From Firmicutes bacterium UBA5454 (lineage in GTDB: Bacteria > Bacillota > Clostridia > Caldicoprobacterales > DTU083): a DNA stretch of 31,445 bases. The position numbers and the translations under genes were made by a program. The DNA lies in NCBI GenBank assembly GCA_002426555.1, contig DIQU01000058.1:1-31445 (forward strand), written 5' to 3'. The notes beneath the pieces were generated by a model, which saw only the letters and a program-made list of their open reading frames with translations, had not been told where the DNA came from and did not search any database. Shown piece after piece: positions 1 to 6,721 of the stretch (the stretch's first letter is position 1; each line of letters begins with the position of its first letter).

Positions 1-71
1 GACAGAGTCGTCTGTCCCTACATCCATTTTGTATCACGTTTCAGGCAGACAGAGTCATCTGCCCCTACATG
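1..71. repeat. Two copies of a 23-bp palindrome-containing repeat
   Basis: Two near-identical 23-base units (1-23 and 49-71) both read gacagagtc-tctg-ccctacat and differ at three positions. The first contains an inverted repeat (GACAGA, four bases, TCTGTC). They lie just downstream of the obg stop on its transcribed strand. A short tandem motif (cgtatct) follows at about 84-100. The copies resemble dispersed intergenic repeats of Clostridia, but I cannot count copies elsewhere. A role in obg transcript termination is possible but unproven, because no T-run follows. Confidence 0.55.
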
Positions 72-105
72 TATCACATATTCCGTATCTCGTATCTCGT
101 ATCAA

Positions 106-1383
106 TCAATCTACAAAATCAAATTCTACATCCCCTAAATGCACAGTATCTCCATCCGTTACGCCTCTTTCCCGTAATGCATCAATCATACCCAGTTTTC
201 TTAGAGCACGCTGGAAATATTGCAGGGATTCATAATCGTCTAAATTCACTTTAGCTAAGAGCCTGTCTACAGCAGGACCTGATAGGATGTATTCTCCATT
301 CTCTACTGTAATTTCAAAGGGGGGGCCTTCCTCTTCCTCAAAGCTGAAATTATCCACTTCTTCATCTTCAAAGAATTCCAGTTCCGGTAGTTCGTCCAGC
401 ATTCGAACAATTTCATCCAGCAATGGGTGAAAACCCTGGTTTTGGGCAGCTGAAACAGGAAACACCTTTATTCCTATAGGTTCAAGCAAATCTCGCAGTC
501 TTTCAATATTTTCCTTAGCACCAGGAATATCAGTCTTATTTGCTGCTGCGATTTGAGGTCGACTGGCCAGCTTTTTACTGTATTGCTTAAGCTCTCGAAT
601 TATGATATTAAAATCATCCAGAGGGTCTCTTCCTTCTGAGCCGGAGATGTCAATCACATGAACCAAAATACGGGTTCGTTCAATATGACGCAGAAAAGCA
701 TAACCTAAACCTGTGCCTTCATGAGCTCCTTCAATAATACCAGGGATGTCAGCCATAACAAAGGACTGACCCGGCCTGACTTCTACTACTCCTAGATTGG
801 GCTGCAAGGTCGTAAAATGATAGTCGGCAATTTTAGGTCGAGCTGAGCTGAGAATTGACAGTATGGTGGATTTCCCTACATTGGGAAACCCAACCAAACC
901 TACATCCGCAATAGATTTCAGCTCCAGGATAACAGTACGTTCCTGTCCTTTGCCTCCCTCTTGAGCAAAACGAGGGGTTTGCCGCGTGGAGGTAGCGAAT
1001 GAAGCATTACCTTGACCGCCTTTGCCGCCCCGCAGCAATACCTTTTGCTGACCCGGGGTTTTGAGATCTGCAAGAATCAGATCCGTTTGCTCGTCTTTTA
1101 CCAGGGTCCCCGGCGGTACCTTGATGATTTCATGAGAGCCATTCTTTCCTGAACGATTACCTCCGCTGCCATTCTCTCCATGACCTGCCTGGAATTTTTT
1201 CTTGTAACGAAAATCTAATAAAGTATGTAAACCTGTGTCCACTTCAAAAATGACATCGCCGCCATGACCGCCATGACCGCCATCAGGGCCGCCTTTGGGA
1301 ATATATTTTTCCCTGCGGAAGGAAACTGCCCCGTTCCCGCCGTCTCCAGCCTTTATTTTTATAGTTACTTTATCTACAAACAC
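106..1383 (-). CDS. obg: GTPase Obg (CgtA)
   Basis: Essential ribosome-associated GTPase that acts in 50S assembly and stress signalling; in Bacillus it also affects sporulation entry. The 425-residue product has the three Obg parts in order. The glycine-rich N-terminal Obg fold is at about 1-158. The G domain carries G1 GFPNVGKST (165-173), G3 DIPGIIEGA (212-220) and G4 NKTD (282-285). A C-terminal OCT domain with an acidic linker (about 335-350) follows. The start is GTG, preceded by AGGTGA. It follows the rpmA terminator and appears to be transcribed from its own extended -10 promoter, though it sits in the usual rplU-prp-rpmA-obg order. The gene looks complete and of normal length. No spo0B lies before it, unlike in Bacillus. 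Confidence 0.98.
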   Translation of the reverse strand: MFVDKVTIKIKAGDGGNGAVSFRREKYIPKGGPDGGHGGHGGDVIFEVDTGLHTLLDFRYKKKFQAGHGENGSGGNRSGKNGSHEIIKVPPGTLVKDEQTDLILADLKTPGQQKVLLRGGKGGQGNASFATSTRQTPRFAQEGGKGQERTVILELKSIADVGLVGFPNVGKSTILSILSSARPKIADYHFTTLQPNLGVVEVRPGQSFVMADIPGIIEGAHEGTGLGYAFLRHIERTRILVHVIDISGSEGRDPLDDFNIIIRELKQYSKKLASRPQIAAANKTDIPGAKENIERLRDLLEPIGIKVFPVSAAQNQGFHPLLDEIVRMLDELPELEFFEDEEVDNFSFEEEEGPPFEITVENGEYILSGPAVDRLLAKVNLDDYESLQYFQRALRKLGMIDALRERGVTDGDTVHLGDVEFDFVD

Positions 1384-1403
1384 TACATATCACCTGCTAT
1401 AGG

Positions 1404-1409
1404 ATTATA
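1404..1409 (-). promoter_or_regulatory. Extended -10 promoter for obg
   Basis: On the minus strand the sequence TGGTATAAT gives a consensus TATAAT with an upstream TG (extended -10). No good -35 box is seen 16-18 bases upstream, which is typical of extended -10 promoters. Transcription would start close to 1397, leaving a very short leader before the obg GTG at 1383. The terminator at 1522-1553 upstream supports independent transcription of obg. Confidence 0.6.
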
Positions 1410-1521
1410 CCACACAATTGCCCTTCTTGATTCCATTTTTTGTTTTTTGTTGTAGTTCTAGTTTTTTGTAACAATCAAGTCTTGTCATTCCGCCACAAAT
1501 AGCTTTTCCAAAAATAGCTAA

Positions 1522-1553
1522 CAAAAAACCACTGCTGATATTCTGCAGTGGTT
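1522..1553 (-). terminator. Rho-independent terminator after rpmA
   Basis: On the minus strand, AACCACTGC (1545-1553) pairs with GCAGTGGTT (1527-1535) across a 9-base loop, followed by a run of T (complement of 1523-1528). It lies 14 bases past the rpmA stop, so it should end the rplU-prp-rpmA transcript. Confidence 0.85.
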
Positions 1554-1566
1554 CTTTAGACAAATC

Positions 1567-1869
1567 TTATATCCGGGCGGCTGCAACCTCTGCCTGAGGA
1601 TAAACACTGACCTGCTTTCTATCCTTGCCCAAGCGTTCAAATCGAACAACGCCGTCTGAGGTAGCAAAGAGGGTATCGTCATTGCCTCTGCCAACATTGG
1701 TGCCGGGATGAATACTGGTGCCTCTTTGACGAACCAAAATATTGCCTGCCAATACAAATTGTCCATCAGCTCTCTTAGGTCCTAATCTTTTGGACTCACT
1801 GTCACGACCGTTCCTCGAGCTGCCAACTCCCTTTTTGGAAGCAAACAACTGCAAATTCATTGTAAACAT
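1567..1869 (-). CDS. rpmA: 50S ribosomal protein L27 with Prp-cleaved leader
   Basis: Large-subunit protein whose N-terminus reaches toward the peptidyl transferase centre. The 100-residue sequence has the L27 signature KRADGQFVLAGNILVRQRG and GTSIHPGTNVGRG. The first residues MFTMNLQLFA form the N-terminal extension found in Firmicutes, which is removed after the LQLFA segment by the protease Prp to expose SKKGVGSS. The protease gene lies directly upstream: its TGA stop abuts this ATG with no gap. GGAAGGTGG lies just ahead of the ATG at 1869, so this start is preferred over the internal ATG at 1860. Confidence 0.98.
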   Translation of the reverse strand: MFTMNLQLFASKKGVGSSRNGRDSESKRLGPKRADGQFVLAGNILVRQRGTSIHPGTNVGRGNDDTLFATSDGVVRFERLGKDRKQVSVYPQAEVAAARI

Positions 1870-2205
1870 TCAATCCACCTTCCTCTCTATTATGGAAATA
1901 AGGTTCGGGTATCCGTTTTTAATACTTTCCAGTCCTGCCAACATAGTGCACAATATCACACTGCTGGCTTTTTTTTGATCCACGTTCATTTGTTTAGGTA
2001 GTCTGCATTTTAGCAGACCATCTTCCTGAGCATGATCAGCATTAATCCCTGCAACGTCTGTAAGCCCGATAACTGCGGTTTGCACTACAGCTGACACGGC
2101 AGCACAGACGATATCTTTCCCTGCATCGTCATATTCGGCATGCCCTTTTACGGTAAATTCCTGAATCAGACCTTGAGAATCTGTTAGGAAAACAATTCGT
2201 ATCAT
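1870..2205 (-). CDS. prp: Ribosomal-processing cysteine protease Prp
   Basis: Cysteine protease (YsxB family) that removes the N-terminal extension of L27, a step needed for ribosome function in staphylococci and presumably here. The motif GHAEYD...GKDIVCAAVS supplies the catalytic dyad. With the ATG start at 2205 these are His22 and Cys34, the same numbering as the characterised S. aureus enzyme. This supports 2205 over the upstream GTG at 2214, and GGTGA lies in front of the ATG. The 111-residue length fits the family. It sits between rplU and rpmA in one transcript, abutting rpmA. Confidence 0.95.
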   Translation of the reverse strand: MIRIVFLTDSQGLIQEFTVKGHAEYDDAGKDIVCAAVSAVVQTAVIGLTDVAGINADHAQEDGLLKCRLPKQMNVDQKKASSVILCTMLAGLESIKNGYPNLISIIERKVD

Positions 2206-2219
2206 GACATTCACCGACT

Positions 2220-2531
2220 TTATCCGTTGATTTTGGTAATCTGAACCTGTGTATAAGGTTGACGATGACCCTGCTTTTTACGATAGTCTTTCTTAGCCTT
2301 GTACTTGAAAACGATGATTTTTTTCGCTTTGCCCTGATTTAACACATTAGCTTCAACTACTGCACCGTCTACAACAGGAGCACCGACTCTAAGACCTTCA
2401 TCGTTGCTGACAGCGAGAACGTCCTTGAACTGTACAACAGAGCCTTCTTCCACATCCAACTTTTCAACTCTGATGATGTCACCTTCTTGCACCTTGTACT
2501 GTTTCCCGCCTGTCTTAATAACAGCATACAT
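2220..2531 (-). CDS. rplU: 50S ribosomal protein L21
   Basis: Primary rRNA-binding protein of the large subunit. The product begins MYAVIKTGGKQYKVQEGD, the universal L21 N-terminus, and ends with GHRQPYTQVQITKING, for 103 residues. The open frame continues 24 codons upstream, but that part is the structured leader. GGAGGAGGTG lies seven bases before the ATG at 2531 and fixes the start. First gene of rplU-prp-rpmA, transcribed from a consensus promoter with an L21 leader. Confidence 0.98.
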   Translation of the reverse strand: MYAVIKTGGKQYKVQEGDIIRVEKLDVEEGSVVQFKDVLAVSNDEGLRVGAPVVDGAVVEANVLNQGKAKKIIVFKYKAKKDYRKKQGHRQPYTQVQITKING

Positions 2532-2550
2532 AAATAACGCACCTCCTCCG

Positions 2551-2621
2551 ACCAGTCTCGCCGAATACTGGTATGCCCTGAAAACAGGCATTTTCAAAAC
2601 CATATCCGTGCGGCTTGCACG
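2551..2621 (-). ncRNA. L21 leader (rplU 5' regulatory RNA)
   Basis: The transcribed leader between the rplU promoter and its RBS holds three successive hairpins. CGTGC-AAGCC-GCACG is at 2607-2621, TGCCTG-TTTTC-AGGGCA at 2574-2590, and ACCAGT...ACTGGT at 2551-2572. Position directly before rplU and the CGTGCAAGCCGCACGGATATGG block match the Firmicutes L21 leader family, thought to mediate autogenous control by L21. Pairings are seen directly; the family match is from memory. Confidence 0.75.
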
Positions 2622-2627
2622 AAAGCT

Positions 2628-2657
2628 ATTCTAGCACAGAGTGATTGGCATTGTCAA
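2628..2657 (-). promoter_or_regulatory. Housekeeping (sigma-A) promoter of rplU operon
   Basis: Minus-strand TTGACA (2652-2657) and TAGAAT (2628-2633) are separated by 18 bases. The start would be near 2621, exactly at the first hairpin of the L21 leader. Consensus boxes make this one of the strongest promoters in the window. Confidence 0.85.
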
Positions 2658-2693
2658 CAAAAAATCTGCCGTTTTCTCAGTCTTGATTACAGC

Positions 2694-2816
2694 CTACTTC
2701 CGCACCATTTTCCCGCCACATTTGGGGCATGGGGTTGTTGAAACCTTTACATGACTTGGAAGGAGTCTACGCTCTGCATAGTCACACTTGTCACATTTGA
2801 ACCAACTGCTTGCCAT
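2694..2816 (-). CDS. Small zinc-ribbon-like protein, 40 residues
   Basis: A 40-codon ORF running from ATG at 2816 to TAG. It encodes two CxxC knuckles, CDKC (residues 8-11) and CPKC (30-33), separated by 18 residues, in a basic chain ending GGKMVRK. The spacing fits a single zinc ribbon. AGAGGTGA lies about eight bases before the ATG, and a consensus promoter lies at 2985-3013. It is immediately upstream of the rplU promoter and downstream of the accessory island, so it may be part of the original rng-rplU block or the edge of the insertion. Function unknown; nucleic-acid or ribosome binding is only a guess from the fold and the location. Confidence 0.65.
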   Translation of the reverse strand: MASSWFKCDKCDYAERRLLPSHVKVSTTPCPKCGGKMVRK

Positions 2817-2932
2817 TTCTTTTTCACCTCTTCCTTATACGCAGGTTTTTTATACTACCAGGTTTTTATTTGTGTCTTCGCATATAAACCAAACTATGCA
2901 ACTCTGTAGCATCCGCTTTTTATAGCATGATA

Positions 2933-2957
2933 ATGAAACCATTCGCGATGGATTCAT
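2933..2957 (-). other. Hairpin in the leader of the zinc-ribbon gene
   Basis: Arms 2933-2942 and 2948-2957 (atgaaaccat / atggattcat) pair over 10 bases with one mismatch around the loop TCGCG. On the minus-strand transcript the hairpin lies about 20-45 bases after the predicted start and is not followed by a T-run, so it does not look like a terminator. It could stabilise the RNA or regulate the gene at 2694-2816. Confidence 0.4.
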
Positions 2958-2984
2958 CAGGATTTTTGATGTTTGTACAAGTAT

Positions 2985-3013
2985 ATGATAAAGAAAAATG
3001 CAGATATTGTCAA
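2985..3013 (-). promoter_or_regulatory. Sigma-A promoter ahead of the zinc-ribbon gene
   Basis: Minus-strand TTGACA (3008-3013), a 17-base spacer and TATCAT (2985-2990). The only gene downstream before the rplU promoter is the 40-codon ORF starting at 2816, leaving a leader of about 160 bases. Confidence 0.65.
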
Positions 3014-3065
3014 TAAAGCGGGCGACAAATTTATCAATCCTTTCTCTTCAAGATATATCAAATGA

Positions 3066-4301
3066 TTAATAGTCACTGACCATTTCCATAACTACCTGCT
3101 CCCACTCAAAGATGTTTTCAGGTCTTCCATGACATGTACTGATATCCTTTAGAACAATATCACACGAGCATTGATTTTTTCTACAGGCGTTTAAAATCCC
3201 TTCAATCTCCCTATGGAGATTGTCCTTGTCAATTATAGGCACTGCTACAGATGCTGGATTTGGTTTTGATGACATCACATATTTTTTTCCTATTGCTTCT
3301 GCAGCAATATTAACATCAGCCCAAGGAGTTATGGAGATTTTCCGCAGATTAGGTATTCTTTCAACGATGTCGATTTTTTTATCTAAAGGTTCGCAACAAC
3401 CATAATATGCCAATCCACATTGCCCTATTGTCTCTATCATATAACTGATGTCAAATTCATCATGCATTTTCTTTGATACTGAGCCAAAGATTTGAGCCAT
3501 TCCCCTTCCCCAAATGTTTTTCCTTGTGGTGTTTTTATCATTAATTTCTTTCTTTGGTAAATCATCAGTGTGAATAGGTGTGCAATGTAGATCGAATGCA
3601 GTATTATTATCAAGCAAATTCAATGCTTCCAATTGATTAAGATATGACAGACTTATATTTGTAAACTTCCTTATTATCTTGTGCATGAATTCAGGTCGTT
3701 CAACCAAGTCTATCAATAGATTGGAAACACCACGATACCTGGAAATATCATCCCAGGGTGCAAATCCATATACATTAACTCCAGTAAGCTTGACTGGAAT
3801 AATGACATCTAATATGTCTCCAATTAAATTAAAGCGTTCTAATGTCTCCTCTTCATCGTATGTCACAATAGGTGCATGTATTTTTGCCAGATCATCTTCT
3901 GTTGACAGTACATCATTGTACTTATGAGAAATGATATGATTTTCTTTGTCTGTTGCCATCACCTGTTCATCTACTGAAATACCGTTACCTGTAGAATGTA
4001 TTATCTTATGTACAGGCACAAATGGTGAAACTATCATATCTGCCGGCATATGTTTATGCTTATATATATTAGTTCTAAAATACCATTCAACAGTCTGTAA
4101 ATAAGGGTCAGTACACTTCAATGTCAATTCATCATCAATATTCATTTCATGCCAAGGCAATTCACTAATTAATACAACCGGTCTAATTTGCTTCAAATCG
4201 TTAACGGCTTTGTGAAGCTTAATATTTTCAGTATTTCTACTGCTATTAGCAATCTCTAAATACCTAAACGCAAGATTTTTTAATACTTTAACATCGTCCA
4301 T
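3066..4301 (-). CDS. URO-D-fold (uroporphyrinogen decarboxylase family) protein
   Basis: A 411-residue protein that I place in the uroporphyrinogen decarboxylase-like superfamily, which includes corrinoid-linked methyltransferases such as MtaA and CmuA as well as true decarboxylases. Supporting features are the N-terminal FRYLEIAN and RPVVLISELPWHE segments, a mid-section LHCTP, then YYGCCEPLDKKID and KISITPWADVNIAAEAIG near the C-terminus. The His-Cys pair in LHCTP and the cysteines of YGCCEP are plausible metal ligands, as in the methyltransferase branch (inference). The ATG at 4301 is preferred to the GTG at 4310 because GGGGGAG then sits at a usable distance. No corrinoid protein gene is adjacent, so the substrate is unknown. 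It is the most complete gene at this end of the accessory island. A related N-terminal scrap occurs at 12590-12691. Confidence 0.75.
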   Translation of the reverse strand: MDDVKVLKNLAFRYLEIANSSRNTENIKLHKAVNDLKQIRPVVLISELPWHEMNIDDELTLKCTDPYLQTVEWYFRTNIYKHKHMPADMIVSPFVPVHKIIHSTGNGISVDEQVMATDKENHIISHKYNDVLSTEDDLAKIHAPIVTYDEEETLERFNLIGDILDVIIPVKLTGVNVYGFAPWDDISRYRGVSNLLIDLVERPEFMHKIIRKFTNISLSYLNQLEALNLLDNNTAFDLHCTPIHTDDLPKKEINDKNTTRKNIWGRGMAQIFGSVSKKMHDEFDISYMIETIGQCGLAYYGCCEPLDKKIDIVERIPNLRKISITPWADVNIAAEAIGKKYVMSSKPNPASVAVPIIDKDNLHREIEGILNACRKNQCSCDIVLKDISTCHGRPENIFEWEQVVMEMVSDY

Positions 4302-4458
4302 ATTGACCACTCCCCCATTATTCTGTTGTTTGTAAATTAAGGTAGGATAGCGTCTCTTAACATTGATAAACTGAAAAATTTGGCGTACATATCCATCAAT
4401 ATTGTATATTTCTTTTCTTTATCATTCCATGGAAATAATAAAGATTTTTTGTAATCAT

Positions 4459-4578
4459 TCTTCCTGTTTCCTTAAAACGTTCCTATACAGAATAGATAGT
4501 GGTTTTACGATTTAGTTCTTGCTTTTGTTTCCAAAATCCATCTGTGATATCAACTTGTCTAAAAGGTATGTTTTCCAC
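4459..4578 (-). pseudogene. N-terminal scrap of a GH127-like glycosidase
   Basis: From a GTG at 4578 with a strong GAGGGAGG site, the frame reads IPFRQVDITDGFWKQKQELN, then TTIYSV, a TAG (4483-4485), then ERFKETGR. This matches the N-terminus I know from GH127 (beta-L-arabinofuranosidase, DUF1680) proteins, where the segment around the stop normally reads V-Y-E-R-F-K-E-T-G-R. After this the similarity ends and nothing of the remaining 500-plus residues is visible before the URO-D gene. Both a nonsense change and a large deletion are present, so it is a dead remnant. The stretch from 4585 to 4796 upstream shows nothing I recognise. Confidence 0.6.
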
Positions 4579-4796
4579 TTAAAAATCCTCCCTCGTTTAA
4601 TAGCTCATAATTATAACAAGCAGATATTGATTACTGATTACATATAATACTTCTACATGTGAAGGCAGTTGCCTCCATCGAAACAAAAAAAACATCTGGG
4701 TTAATATTTATACCAAATGTATATCCGTTAACACCATGTTTGGATTATTCACCTATAATATTATACTTTATATACTTCAATTATTGAGGTATCTCC

Positions 4797-4982
4797 TTAA
4801 CCAGTCGCTCGGCCAGCATCGCCCAGTCTTGCCTGAAAATACTGATGAGGTTGGGTCTTCGCCTTATAGCAATGGGATATAAACCGGTTTCTTTTTAGCT
4901 GTAAATTACAAGTCTCACATCCCGCAAAATCTGAAGTCACTGGCTCTTCCGGTAGTATTATGGGAATGAATTGCTTTTTCAT
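4797..4982 (-). pseudogene. Possible N-terminal fragment of a uracil-DNA-glycosylase-like protein
   Basis: The 61-codon frame starts MKKQFIPIILPEEP and continues CETCNLQLKRNRFI. That resembles the N-terminus of a uracil-DNA glycosylase superfamily group, in which such a CxxC-L-R-R segment precedes a GEGNP motif. Here the sequence departs after RNRFI, and GEGNP, the catalytic loops and the remaining 150-odd residues are absent. The last 26 residues are of unknown origin. It is either a remnant joined to foreign sequence or a chance ORF. About 250 bases upstream (4983-5230) hold no recognisable gene. Confidence 0.4.
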
Positions 4983-5230
4983 TGAGTATTCGACCTTTCT
5001 ATCAAGATATTAGTTGGATATTACTTTTCCACATGCAACGGGGAAATATTTTATAAACACTCTATTTTCTGTTTCTCATGAAATGGACCGGACAAAAATC
5101 GACATATTGATTGACTGATACATCAGGAAAGATTAAAATGATAGTACTTAAAAATTGAAAAATGTAACAAAATTGATTCTACAGTGAAATAATAAGTATG
5201 AGCCAGTTTATGCAGCAGAGGGGACACAGA

Positions 5231-6091
5231 ATGAATAAAGATAAGAAAAAATCAATTGTTTTTATATTTTTTACAGCAGTATTATGGAGCACTGGTGGTA
5301 TGCTCATAAAGTTGGTAAATCTGAATCCGATTGCCATAGCAGGTTATCGCAGTATATTTGCCGCTCTTTTGATTTCTTTTTTCATACGAAGATCAGCTTT
5401 TAGATTCTCATGGAATAAAGTGCTGGGTGCCATATCATATACAGCTATGGTAATTCTTTTTGTATCGGCCACAAAAGCAACGACAGCTGCCAGTGCCATC
5501 CTGCTGCAATACACTTCACCAGTGTATATAGCTATTCTAGGCGGGTGGCTCCTAAAAGAAAAAGCGACTGTAAAGGATTGGGTAGTAATATTTTTTGTAA
5601 TCATTGGCATGGTATTGTTTTTCATGGATGATATCAGTTCCGGCAGTCTGAAAGGAAATATCCTTGCTGTATTAAGCGGAGTAGCGATGGCACTTAATGC
5701 CATATTTATGCGAAGAGAAAAGGATGCAGACCCCTTGGAAAATGTTTTCTGGGGATGTATTCTGACAATTCTAGTTGCGATCCCCTTTATGGTTAAATAT
5801 GTTCCGGATATAAATGGCTGGGCTGGTATTGGTCTGCTTGGAATATTTCAGTTGGGGCTGCCATATATTTTGTATGCAAAGGCTATTAAACATATCACGG
5901 CATTACAATCAACCTTCCTTGGCCTGATTGAACCTTTGCTCAGCCCTGTATGGGTATTCCTTACAATTGGTGAATTGCCTGGTCTTATGTCCGTATTAGG
6001 CGGTGTAGTAGTTCTAACATCTGTTACAATAGGCTGTATTAAACCTAAAAACCATTCGGCATCTGAAATGCTTCAGCAGCAAAGCTCTTGA
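5231..6091 (+). CDS. EamA/DMT-family transporter
   Basis: A ten-helix drug/metabolite transporter superfamily permease of 286 residues. It has two EamA repeats: the first opens at VFIFFTAVLWSTGGMLIKL and ends near residue 140, and the second runs from GNILAVLSGVAMALNAIFM to the C-terminus, with the typical LIEPLLSPVW...GELPG motif. It probably exports or imports a small metabolite; the substrate cannot be read from sequence. The start at 5231 is chosen over the ATG at 5198 because GAGGGGACACAGA directly precedes it and MNKDKKK gives a normal N-terminus. It is the only large plus-strand gene in the accessory island, so it is transcribed apart from its neighbours. No terminator is evident after it. 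Confidence 0.9.
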   Translation: MNKDKKKSIVFIFFTAVLWSTGGMLIKLVNLNPIAIAGYRSIFAALLISFFIRRSAFRFSWNKVLGAISYTAMVILFVSATKATTAASAILLQYTSPVYIAILGGWLLKEKATVKDWVVIFFVIIGMVLFFMDDISSGSLKGNILAVLSGVAMALNAIFMRREKDADPLENVFWGCILTILVAIPFMVKYVPDINGWAGIGLLGIFQLGLPYILYAKAIKHITALQSTFLGLIEPLLSPVWVFLTIGELPGLMSVLGGVVVLTSVTIGCIKPKNHSASEMLQQQSS

Positions 6092-6156
6092 AATGCCCAC
6101 TGAAATAAATACATTTCCATCTCAACCTATTGTAAATTATTCATTATCGAGCATAT

Positions 6157-6696
6157 TCACCAGCTGGTCCAACCACCATCGACTAAAAGATTGTGTCCAG
6201 TCACATAACGAGAAGCTTCAGAGGCAAGAAATACAACAGGACCTTTGATATCATCATCATCCGCAAATCTACAAAGGGGAGTATATTTTCTATAGTTTCT
6301 AACAAACTCATTCTTATCATCCTGCTCTCCCTCTGCGTATCCACCAGGGCTGATACAATTTACACGAATATTATATTCACCATAATAATTGGCCATCCAT
6401 TTAGTCAATCCCACCATACCCCATTTATCGTAGGAATAATTCACTGGGCTGCTCATGCCTGTGTTGCCATAAACTGTAAAGTTTGGCCCAACTGCTCCTT
6501 GTATGGAGGATATGTTGATAATGCTACCTTTTCTATGCTGCTTCATATGCATGACAACTTCTCTGCTTATTTGCATCAAACCTATTGAATTCACCTTAGT
6601 TGAATCTATCAGCTCTTGCTCAGTGATCTCTTCCAAGTTCATATGCTTTGTCCGCAACACAGAGTTATTTTGTCCCCAGTGCTGTATAAAAACCAT
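6157..6696 (-). pseudogene. Short-chain dehydrogenase/reductase lacking its N-terminus
   Basis: The 179-residue product covers the second half of a classical SDR: ISREVVMHMK, the catalytic serine region INISSIQG, YxxxK as YSYDK, the NCISPGG loop and the C-terminal YVTGHNLLVDGGWTSW. The Rossmann start with TGxxxGIG and the NNAG motif, about 75-80 residues, are missing. So it should not bind NAD(P)H. AAGGAGG lies 17 bases before the ATG at 6696, which suggests that an internal deletion fused the original ribosome site to the middle of the gene. It follows the aldo/keto reductase by 25 bases in the same operon. A full-length version would be an oxidoreductase, possibly for sugars. Confidence 0.8.
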
Positions 6697-6721
6697 CTCT
6701 TAACAATTGATCTTCCTCCTT

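Noticed and set aside
1..100. CRISPR array
   Set aside because: Only two imperfect repeat units with one 25-base gap, no further copies and no cas genes in the window.
2532..2603. 24-residue N-terminal extension of L21
   Set aside because: This open stretch is the structured leader and the ribosome site; translation starts at MYAVIKTGG.
2551..2640. T-box or metabolite riboswitch before rplU
   Set aside because: No T-box motif or known aptamer core; the hairpins and position fit the L21 leader instead.
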